This document shows positions 1 to 5,023 of a stretch of DNA of 7,335 nucleotides, in pieces. This stretch comes from Fimenecus sp045579305 (GTDB lineage: Bacteria; Bacillota; Clostridia; Oscillospirales; Acutalibacteraceae). Made by a program: the position numbers and the translations under genes. Where the stretch lies: NCBI GenBank assembly GCA_045579305.1, contig JAZNLY010000093.1:1-7335 (forward strand). The letters run 5' to 3'. Each line of letters opens with the position of its first letter. The first letter of the stretch is position 1. The notes beneath the pieces were generated by a model, which searched no databases, was not told the DNA's origin, and saw only the letters and a program-made list of their open reading frames with translations.

Positions 1-560
1 GTGTATGCGATACAAGCAAGGTCATCAGGCTTAACTTCTGCATTGATAAAGTCATTATTACCAGCATCTAATGAGGCCTGACCCTCTTTAAGGAAGTCAT
101 TATAATCATCTGTGCAGAAATATAACATTTTTGGCATCTCAGGATTAGCTTTGAATTCTTCAACAGCTTTGTTGAATTTTGGGGTGTAGAATAAAGCATC
201 GCAATCACAACGGATAAGTTGGTCTGCAAGGTCAGCATATGGAAGTTTAGCATCCATAGGAACTGTGATGTTACAACCACAGATAGTAGCGTAGTATGCA
301 ATCATCCATTCGAAACAGTTTTCGCCGATGATAGCAATTTTTTTCTTTCCGTTAAGACCTTTTATATAGAAAAATGTACCGAGAGCAGCAATTTCAGACC
401 ATGTCTGGTTGAAGCTTCTTTCACATTCGTTCTTGTTTTTATCAAGGAAAACAAACTGTCTTTTATTTTGACCTTTTTGTGCGCCTGTAACGATAATTTC
501 TTTAAGTGTTTTATAATCGGGAATATTTGCATTGCCGGCATTAATGTGTTTTTTTGCCAT
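1..560 (-). CDS. AMP-forming acyl-CoA synthetase (long-chain fatty acid--CoA ligase-like), N-terminal part, cut by window edge
   Basis: This reading frame starts at an ATG at 558-560 and runs off the left edge with 186 complete codons and no stop. A GAGGGG Shine-Dalgarno (complement of 569-574) lies 8 bases upstream and fixes the start. The protein begins MAKKHINAGN and shows the usual N-terminal layout of AMP-binding enzymes: a segment with F-x-x-T-W-S-E-I (aligning with the family's 'tY.el' region), then KKIAIIGENCFEWMIAYYAT (the 'vai.g.N..ew..a..a' strand-helix), then ITVPMD and a DALF strand. The last visible residues, DDLACIAYT, are the usual lead-in to the P-loop S-G-T-T-G, which lies just outside the window. 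Family members join a carboxylic acid to CoA through an acyl-adenylate in the cytoplasm. The substrate cannot be read from this part, and fatty acid is an inference from overall resemblance. The gene is divergent from a TetR regulator, which probably controls it. The family call is fairly secure; the exact substrate is not. Confidence 0.82.
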   Translation of the reverse strand, partial: MAKKHINAGNANIPDYKTLKEIIVTGAQKGQNKRQFVFLDKNKNECERSFNQTWSEIAALGTFFYIKGLNGKKKIAIIGENCFEWMIAYYATICGCNITVPMDAKLPYADLADQLIRCDCDALFYTPKFNKAVEEFKANPEMPKMLYFCTDDYNDFLKEGQASLDAGNNDFINAEVKPDDLACIAY

Positions 561-589
561 TTGTCGAACCCCTCGTCTCTGTATATATT

Positions 590-622
590 GTTTACAAATA
601 TCAGAACTTGACACATGTAAAC
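590..622. promoter_or_regulatory. Inverted repeat, candidate operator of the TetR-family regulator
   Basis: GTTTACA (590-596) and TGTAAAC (616-622) are perfect 7-base inverted arms separated by 19 bases. The right arm lies in the spacer of the regulator's own promoter, and the whole repeat covers the start of the acyl-CoA ligase leader. A protein bound here could block both divergent transcripts. The centre-to-centre distance of 26 bases is longer than one typical TetR-dimer palindrome, so these may be two half-sites or a coincidence. The operator role is inferred. Confidence 0.35.
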
Positions 623-637
623 CATTTCGATTATAAT
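608..637 (+). promoter_or_regulatory. Sigma-70 promoter for the TetR-family regulator gene
   Basis: A perfect -35 TTGACA (608-613) is followed by an 18-base spacer and a perfect -10 TATAAT (632-637). Transcription would begin near 644, about 57 bases ahead of the ATG at 701. Its -10 box lies on the same bases as the -10 of the opposing promoter (633-638), so RNA polymerase can hardly occupy both at once. Confidence 0.7.
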
Positions 638-661
638 AACAAAAAAACAATAAAAAGTCAA
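633..661 (-). promoter_or_regulatory. Sigma-70 promoter for the acyl-CoA ligase gene
   Basis: On the minus strand there is a -35 TTGACT (complement of 656-661), a 17-base spacer and a -10 TATTAT (complement of 633-638), preceded by an extended -10 TG. An alternative TATAAT one step downstream (complement of 630-635) would give a 20-base spacer. Transcription would begin near 626, leaving a leader of about 65 bases before the ATG at 560. This is a sequence-based prediction with a close consensus match. Confidence 0.65.
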
Positions 662-700
662 TAATACTAAAAAAACTTATACACAAAAGGAGAATTGTCA

Positions 701-1279
701 ATGTACGATGGAAATAATCCAACAGCTTTGAAATCACAACAATGGTTAACAGAAACTCTTCTTGATTTAATGGAAGAAAAGCCTTATGAAGAAATATCGA
801 TTATGGACATATGTAAAAAGGCGGACTTGTCAAGACAAACATTCTATAATTATTTTGAATCAAAAGATGAATTATTCAGATATTTACTTCGTAGCACTTA
901 TGAGAGCAAATTAAATGAGATGAAAGAAATTCCTTCATCCAACGAGGCAATTTCTGTGTTTGTAAATACTGCAAGAGAAAATAAAAGATTAGTTTCTGCA
1001 ATTGTAAAAAATAATATGGGAAATATTGTATCTGATGAAATATTTCAATGTATAACAAGATTTCTTAATAGATTTATTCCTAACTTTTCAAACCAACCTC
1101 ATTTTGCTTATCATGTAGTTTTATTATCAGGTGCATTGACTCATTTCCTGACATATTATGCAAGAAATAATAATGAAATGTCTGAAAAGGAGATGACAGT
1201 AATTCTTGAAACATTTTTATCAGGTAAGGTTTTCCGTTTGTTAAGAGCTTCAAAATATATAAAAAAGGTACTCAAATGA
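701..1279 (+). CDS. TetR/AcrR-family transcriptional regulator
   Basis: This is a 192-residue protein, a normal length for the family. I chose the ATG at 701 because AAAAGGAG (685-692) lies 8 bases upstream; the in-frame TTG at 695 is too close to that site. The N-terminal DNA-binding domain is clear. Helix 1 holds LTETLLDLMEEKPYEEISI (about residues 16-34), followed by the helix-turn-helix MDICKKADLSRQTFYNYFESKDEL (about 35-58), with the family's hallmark T-F-Y-x-Y-F-x-x-K-x-E-L. Residues from about 65 onward form the helical ligand-binding/dimerisation domain, which diverges too much to name a ligand. The gene is divergent from an acyl-CoA ligase, so control of that gene and of itself, perhaps in response to a fatty acid or acyl-CoA, is a reasonable inference but not shown. 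The stop codon lies inside the terminator hairpin. Family assignment is very secure; the regulatory target is inferred. Confidence 0.93.
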   Translation: MYDGNNPTALKSQQWLTETLLDLMEEKPYEEISIMDICKKADLSRQTFYNYFESKDELFRYLLRSTYESKLNEMKEIPSSNEAISVFVNTARENKRLVSAIVKNNMGNIVSDEIFQCITRFLNRFIPNFSNQPHFAYHVVLLSGALTHFLTYYARNNNEMSEKEMTVILETFLSGKVFRLLRASKYIKKVLK

Positions 1280-1290
1280 GTACCTTTTTT
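1261..1290. terminator. Bidirectional intrinsic terminator between the TetR gene and the lipoprotein gene
   Basis: There is a run of six A (1261-1266), a 7-base stem GGTACTC (1267-1273), a loop AAAT (1274-1277), the matching arm GAGTACC (1278-1284) and a run of T. A-tract plus T-tract makes it usable from both sides, which fits the convergent genes. The last codons and the TGA stop (1277-1279) of the TetR gene are part of the hairpin. Confidence 0.88.
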
Positions 1291-1296
1291 TATTTT

Positions 1297-1872
1297 TTAT
1301 TCGTGAGTATGAGTGTGTGTTTCTGTTGGTGTGGATTCAATAAGATGAATTGTACCTTCAACACTATCTATTTTAAAATCTGAAAAATATTCGATTTTTG
1401 TGTCACCCTTTACAGCGTGAGTTGGCTGTAAAAGTAAAATAGCAAAATCTTTATATGTTATTTGGCTGATTTTTGGAATTGGAATATTTTCGTAAACCTT
1501 CTTTTCGCCAATGTCTTCACCAAGTGTAAATTTCTGATTTTCAAAATCAATTGTAACAGCCTTTTCAGTATAAGAATAAGTATAATTAAGCTTTAGTTTT
1601 GATTTTGAAAGGTCAATATTATACTGTTCTCTAAGTTTATAATAGTGTCTGAAACGTAAATGTGCATAATTTCCAGAGCCGTCTTTTGTGAAGAATGATT
1701 CTTCAATAAACTCAAAATATGTTTCAAAGTTTTCAGCAGTAATCTTAACATCTCCGACTGTCTGAACAGCTTCTGTTGTAGGTGTATCCTGAACATCAGC
1801 CTTTTCATCTTTACATGCAACAAGTGAAAGACAAATAACAAAAGCTAAAAGTAATGCAATAATTTTTTTCAT
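1297..1872 (-). CDS. Small lipoprotein of unknown function with a Thr-His repeat tail
   Basis: This is a 191-residue secreted lipoprotein. The start is taken at the ATG at 1870-1872 because GAGGA (complement of 1881-1885) lies 8 bases upstream. A further in-frame ATG at 1885-1887 would place that Shine-Dalgarno inside the gene and has none of its own. Residues 1-19 are a signal peptide (KK, then IIALLLAFVICLSL) ending in the lipobox L-V-A-C, so Cys20 should be lipidated and the protein held on the outer face of the membrane. An acidic, low-complexity linker follows (about 21-40). The mature domain has aromatic-rich beta-like stretches, including ENFETYFEF and LRFRHYY, then YTYSYTEKAVTIDFENQKF. 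The C-terminus ends THTHTHE, a possible weak metal-binding tail. I do not recognise a named family. It lies 61 bases downstream of a tRNA gene on the same strand and shares a terminator with the TetR gene. A weak promoter (-10 TACAAT, complement of 1897-1902, with a poor -35) may drive it, or transcription may read through from the tRNA. Confidence 0.85.
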   Translation of the reverse strand: MKKIIALLLAFVICLSLVACKDEKADVQDTPTTEAVQTVGDVKITAENFETYFEFIEESFFTKDGSGNYAHLRFRHYYKLREQYNIDLSKSKLKLNYTYSYTEKAVTIDFENQKFTLGEDIGEKKVYENIPIPKISQITYKDFAILLLQPTHAVKGDTKIEYFSDFKIDSVEGTIHLIESTPTETHTHTHE

Positions 1873-1901
1873 TTTCAATATCCTCATTTCGTAACAATTG
1901 T

Positions 1902-1929
1902 ATTAATTTAACATAAATGATAAATTAAT
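1902..1929. repeat. AT-only inverted repeat between the tRNA and the lipoprotein gene
   Basis: ATTAATTTA (1902-1910) and TAAATTAAT (1921-1929) are perfect 9-base inverted arms around a 10-base loop. On the minus strand this follows the tRNA-Pro 3' end by 4 bases and overlaps the weak promoter region of the lipoprotein gene. It could be a tRNA 3' processing or termination element or an operator. The arms have no G or C and no T-run follows, so it would be a poor intrinsic terminator. Confidence 0.5.
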
Positions 1930-1933
1930 GATG

Positions 1934-2009
1934 TGGTCGGAGTGACAGGACTTGAACCTGCGGCCTCTTGACCCCCAGTCAAGCGCGCTCCCAGCTGCGC
2001 CACACCCCG
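1934..2009 (-). tRNA. tRNA-Pro, anticodon GGG
   Basis: This complete 76-base tRNA includes an encoded CCA end. The acceptor stem CGGGGTG pairs with CACTCCG (one G-T wobble), and its C1-G72 pair is a known bacterial tRNA-Pro identity element. The D stem is GCGC/GCGC with loop AGCTGGGA. The anticodon stem is CTTGA/TCAAG with loop CTGGGGG, which places GGG at positions 34-36 and reads CCC/CCU proline codons. The variable loop is five bases. The T stem is GCAGG/CCTGT with loop TTCAAGT. The gene stands alone, with its own promoter just upstream and no clear terminator downstream. Confidence 0.96.
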
Positions 2010-2027
2010 AATTATTCGGTCTTGAAC

Positions 2028-2056
2028 ATAATAACATAAAGCGGCTTGTTTTTCAA
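2028..2056 (-). promoter_or_regulatory. Sigma-70 promoter of the tRNA-Pro gene
   Basis: On the minus strand, TTGAAA (complement of 2051-2056), a 17-base spacer and TATTAT (complement of 2028-2033) precede the tRNA. Transcription would start near 2021, giving a leader of roughly 11 bases before the mature 5' end at 2009. The flanking stretch from 2057 to 2074 is entirely A/T and is well placed to act as an UP element. Confidence 0.7.
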
Positions 2057-2058
2057 GT

Positions 2059-2072
2059 AAATTTATAAATTT
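2059..2072. repeat. 14-base perfect AT palindrome upstream of the tRNA promoter
   Basis: AAATTTATAAATTT is its own reverse complement. It lies immediately upstream of the tRNA -35 box and also about 55-65 bases ahead of the divergent nuclease-fold gene at 2126. The likeliest role is an UP element for the tRNA promoter. A protein-binding site is possible, but a chance palindrome in such AT-rich sequence is also quite possible. Confidence 0.4.
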
Positions 2073-2125
2073 TTCTTTGCCTTTTATTTTTTTATATGAT
2101 AAAATAATTTTGAGGTGAATAATAT

Positions 2126-3037
2126 ATGAAAAAAACATTAAAAATATTTGTAGTTACTTTTGTTTCATTAGTCCTCATTTCTGCAATTTTATGGGGAAGT
2201 GCGATTTATATTTATTATCCCCATTATGTAAAAAACAAAACTGAAATCAAAATTTCAAATACATCTGATGCTAATGATATAAAAATTATGAGTTACAACA
2301 TCCGTTGCCATGCTCCTAATGATTTTGGTCACAAAAACTGGTTTTATCGTGCTGATTTGGTCGTTGACACTATTGAAAAAGAACAACCAGGTGTTATTGG
2401 TTTTCAAGAGGTAAATAGCTGGCAATATGATTACCTTTGTGACACAATGCCAATGTATGATTCCATTATTACTTATCGAGACGATACACCGGTTTATTCC
2501 GAAGGATGTCCTGTTTTTTACAGAACAGATTTGTATACCTTGGTTAACAAGGGTTCATTTTGGTTATCTGAAACCCCCGAAGTTATGAGTAAGGACTGGG
2601 GCGCAGCCTGTTATCGAATCTGTAGTTATGTTATTCTTAAAGAAAATGCTACAAATAAAGAGTTTGTTGTATTTAATACACATCTTGACCATATAAGTGA
2701 TGAAGCAAGAATAAATGGCATTAATGTAGTTCTTGATAAAATCAAAGATTTTGGTTCCATTCCTGCAATACTTATTGGTGACCTAAATGCAGAAGAAGAT
2801 TCAGAAACATATAAGAGTGCAACAGAATCATTCAGTGATTCAAAATATCAGACAGAAAATACAATGACAAGTTGTACATATCAAAATTGGGGAACAGAAC
2901 TTGACCGAGAATGTATTGACTACATAATGGTTTCAAAAGATGATTTCAAGGTTAATTCATATAAAGTGATTACTGATACATATGACGGTACATATACAAG
3001 TGACCACTTCCCACTAATAGCAAGCTTAACATTATAA
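2126..3037 (+). CDS. Membrane-anchored endonuclease/exonuclease/phosphatase (EEP) superfamily protein
   Basis: This 303-residue protein starts at the ATG at 2126, with GAGGTG (2112-2117) 8 bases upstream. Residues 1-31 are two lysines and a long hydrophobic helix with no clear cleavage site, so it is probably an N-terminal anchor with the enzyme outside the membrane. The EEP domain fills about residues 51-303, and its metal-binding and catalytic set is visible in order: SYNIR (Asn58), GFQEV (Glu95), FNTHLDH (His186, Asp188), IGDLNA (Asp219, Asn221), CIDYI (Asp265) and TSDHFP (Asp293, His294). The enzyme should therefore be active. The family cleaves phosphodiester or phosphomonoester bonds using Mg2+; substrates include DNA, RNA, phosphoinositides and sphingomyelin, and the sequence does not say which applies here. 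The gene stands alone, divergent from the tRNA and convergent with the ABC-F gene. Its own promoter is weak (an AT-rich TATGAT/TAAAAT area at 2095-2105). Fold and activity class are secure; the substrate is unknown. Confidence 0.9.
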   Translation: MKKTLKIFVVTFVSLVLISAILWGSAIYIYYPHYVKNKTEIKISNTSDANDIKIMSYNIRCHAPNDFGHKNWFYRADLVVDTIEKEQPGVIGFQEVNSWQYDYLCDTMPMYDSIITYRDDTPVYSEGCPVFYRTDLYTLVNKGSFWLSETPEVMSKDWGAACYRICSYVILKENATNKEFVVFNTHLDHISDEARINGINVVLDKIKDFGSIPAILIGDLNAEEDSETYKSATESFSDSKYQTENTMTSCTYQNWGTELDRECIDYIMVSKDDFKVNSYKVITDTYDGTYTSDHFPLIASLTL

Positions 3038-3068
3038 AAAAGAGGAGATAAGTTTTTGCTTATCTCCT
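3036..3068 (-). terminator. Intrinsic terminator after the ABC-F gene, shared region with the convergent EEP gene
   Basis: AGGAGATAAG (3043-3052) and CTTATCTCCT (3059-3068) form a perfect 10-base stem with a 6-base loop. In minus-strand reading the stem is followed by C and then six T (complement of 3036-3041), starting 4 bases after the ABC-F stop. In plus-strand reading only TATCTTATG follows, so it would stop transcription from the EEP gene less well. Confidence 0.85.
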
Positions 3069-3072
3069 TATC

Positions 3073-4965
3073 TTATGCCAATTCTAACCATATCGTTTCA
3101 AGCTCTTCAAGTTGTTCTTCTTTCACTTTAATTTTTTCAAGAATTTCAGACAATTTTTCATAGTTACTTGATATATCCGGAGTTTCAATTAATTGCTTTA
3201 ATTCATCAACTTCGGTTTGAAGAACATCAATTTCTTTTTCGATGTTCATTAGTTTAGCACGGCGTTTTCTGTCCTGTGCTTTATTTTTTCTGTCTTCAGA
3301 ATATTTATTTGCTGATTGATTTTTTGTTTCTGATTTTGATGCTTTTTCTTTTTGCTCAAACTGAGAATGTTCTTTATAATAATCATAATTTCCATTATAA
3401 ATTATGATTTCATCGCTTTTCATTTCAATTATTTTATTTGGAACAGAGTTGAGCAGATATCTGTCGTGAGAAACCATAATAAGAGTACCTTCATATTGAC
3501 TTAATGCAAGGTCTAAAGCTTCTTTTGCCTTATAGTCAAGGTGATTTGTAGGTTCGTCAAGAATAAGTACATTTGAACGCTCAAAGACAATTATACATAG
3601 TGCAACCTTAGCTCTGTTTGCACCACTTAATTCTTTTATCCGTTTAAAAACATCTTCATCCTCAATAAGGAACCTTGCAAGCATACTTCTTATCTCATAT
3701 TCGGTTTTGATAGGGAATCTTCGGTGAACTGATTCCAATGCAGTCAGATTCAAATCAAGTGATGACAGTTCTTGGTCAAAATATGATATTTTAACGTTTC
3801 CACCAAAGCGTACTGAGCCCTCATAGGGAATTTTCTTGAGTATAGCTTTTAGTAATGATGATTTGCCAACACCATTTTTACCAACAAATGCAACTTTTTC
3901 ATTTCGTTGTATTTCGAGATTAAAGTTTTCGAAAAGAACTCTCTTGTTTTCTGATTTGCCAACACTGACCTTTAATCCTTTACATTCAAGAATTAATTTG
4001 TGTGGCTCAATATCAAAAGGGAAGGAGATGTGCAAATCTTTTACCTGTGGATTAGGTTTAGCTTCAAGTTCCATCTTTTCAAGTGCTTTTACTCTTGAGC
4101 CAACACTGTTGATACTACTCGATTTTGCAAGGTTTTTTCTTACATAATCTCTTAAGTCCTCAATTTCTCTTTGTTGTTTTTCATATTCTTTTGTAAGTGT
4201 TTTGATTCTCTCTTCTTTTTGCTTTAAAAAAGAAGAATATCCACCTTCATATCGAACTAATTCACAATTTTCAATCTCACAGATATCTGATGCGACACAA
4301 TCAAGGAAATATCTGTCGTGTGATACAATAATTACAGCACCCTTGTATTCTTTCAGATAATTTTCAAGCCAGTTGAGCATACTGAAATCAAGGTGGTTAG
4401 TAGGCTCGTCAAGTATAAGCAGATTAGGATTTTCAACAAGAATTTTCGCAAGTGCAAATCTTGTTTTTTCACCACCGGAAAGGACTGCGACAGATGTTTT
4501 CATATCAAAATTACCAAATCCCATACCATTCAGTACAGTATTGATTCTGACTTCTGCGTTGTGTCCGTCAGCAGCATCATATATATTTGTATATTTATCA
4601 TATTCTTCTGAAAGTAATTTATATTCTGTGTCACTTGCTTTTGACATTTTTTCAGAAATATCATTGATTTTTTTTCTTGTATCAAATACAAGCTTTAATG
4701 AATCCTGTATTTCTTCTTCAAGAGTGTTTGTTGTGTTAAGTGCCTCATTCTGTTTGAGATATCCGATTCTTAAATCGGATTTTACAGATATTATACCTTC
4801 ATCTTCGTCAAGATTTCCGGAAATAATGTTTAAAAGAGTAGACTTACCAACACCGTTAATTCCAAGGAGACCAATACGGTCCTTTTCATTAACAGAAAGT
4901 GTAATATTACTTAATATTTTTTTGTCTAAAAAGCTTTTATGAACATTATTGAGTGAGATTAACAT
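3073..4965 (-). CDS. ABC-F family ATPase (YdiF/Uup-like ribosome-associated type)
   Basis: This 630-residue protein has two ATPase domains and no membrane segments. The start is the ATG at 4963-4965, with AAAAGGA (complement of 4973-4979) 7 bases upstream. Domain 1 has Walker A GINGVGKST (35-43), signature LSGGEKTR (162-169), Walker B with catalytic Glu187 (LILDEP) and H-loop SHDR (215-218). A charged helical linker (about 242-320) holds the ABC-F tRNA-interaction motif, with a short tip around NLAKSSSINSVGSRVKALEKM. Domain 2 has Walker A GKNGVGKSS (362-370), Glu471 (LILDEP) and SHDR (499-502), but its signature reads LSGANRAK (446-453) in place of the usual LSGGE-x-x-R. Residues 535-630 are a Lys/Glu-rich coiled-coil extension, as in YdiF and Uup. 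ABC-F proteins act at the ribosomal E site, and the short linker suggests a housekeeping translation factor more than an antibiotic-resistance type. A hairpin lies just upstream of its ribosome-binding site. The family is certain; the subfamily is likely. Confidence 0.95.
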   Translation of the reverse strand: MLISLNNVHKSFLDKKILSNITLSVNEKDRIGLLGINGVGKSTLLNIISGNLDEDEGIISVKSDLRIGYLKQNEALNTTNTLEEEIQDSLKLVFDTRKKINDISEKMSKASDTEYKLLSEEYDKYTNIYDAADGHNAEVRINTVLNGMGFGNFDMKTSVAVLSGGEKTRFALAKILVENPNLLILDEPTNHLDFSMLNWLENYLKEYKGAVIIVSHDRYFLDCVASDICEIENCELVRYEGGYSSFLKQKEERIKTLTKEYEKQQREIEDLRDYVRKNLAKSSSINSVGSRVKALEKMELEAKPNPQVKDLHISFPFDIEPHKLILECKGLKVSVGKSENKRVLFENFNLEIQRNEKVAFVGKNGVGKSSLLKAILKKIPYEGSVRFGGNVKISYFDQELSSLDLNLTALESVHRRFPIKTEYEIRSMLARFLIEDEDVFKRIKELSGANRAKVALCIIVFERSNVLILDEPTNHLDYKAKEALDLALSQYEGTLIMVSHDRYLLNSVPNKIIEMKSDEIIIYNGNYDYYKEHSQFEQKEKASKSETKNQSANKYSEDRKNKAQDRKRRAKLMNIEKEIDVLQTEVDELKQLIETPDISSNYEKLSEILEKIKVKEEQLEELETIWLELA

Positions 4966-4989
4966 AACAAAATCCTTTTGAATATTTTT

Positions 4990-5017
4990 AAAAATAAGGG
5001 ACTGATTTCAGTCCCTT
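4990..5017 (-). terminator. Intrinsic terminator after the FAD dehydrogenase gene, directly ahead of the ABC-F gene
   Basis: AAGGGACTG (4996-5004) and CAGTCCCTT (5009-5017) form a perfect 9-base stem with a 4-base loop. In minus-strand reading it starts 6 bases after the dehydrogenase stop and is followed by ATTTTT. Only 24 bases separate the end of this element from the ABC-F start codon, so it could also act as a leader attenuator for that gene. Confidence 0.82.
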
Positions 5018-5023
5018 TTATAT

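Noticed and set aside
219..611. Plus-strand 130-codon open frame opposite the acyl-CoA ligase start
   Set aside because: It overlaps the well-supported minus-strand ligase frame, has no Shine-Dalgarno site and encodes a low-complexity Phe/Cys-rich sequence with no recognisable domain.
613..618. ACATGT palindrome as the TetR operator core
   Set aside because: The symmetry stops after six bases on extending outward, so it is no better than chance.
362..661. Minus-strand 99-codon frame overlapping the ligase start and its promoter
   Set aside because: Its start lies inside the -35 region of the ligase promoter and it shadows the ligase in another frame.
695..700. TTG start two codons upstream for the TetR gene
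   Set aside because: The Shine-Dalgarno site AAAAGGAG ends at 692, only 2 bases from the TTG but an ideal 8 bases from the ATG at 701.
1908..2138. Minus-strand 76-codon frame across the tRNA
   Set aside because: It translates the tRNA-Pro sequence itself (the GAQLGARLTGGQEAAGSSPVTP stretch is a familiar tRNA artefact) and is not a protein gene.
4373..4942. Plus-strand 189-codon frame antisense to the ABC-F gene
   Set aside because: It lies wholly inside the coding strand complement of a secure ABC-F gene; its Ser/Phe-rich sequence is what the antisense of Lys/Glu/Asp-rich codons gives, and there is no ribosome-binding site.
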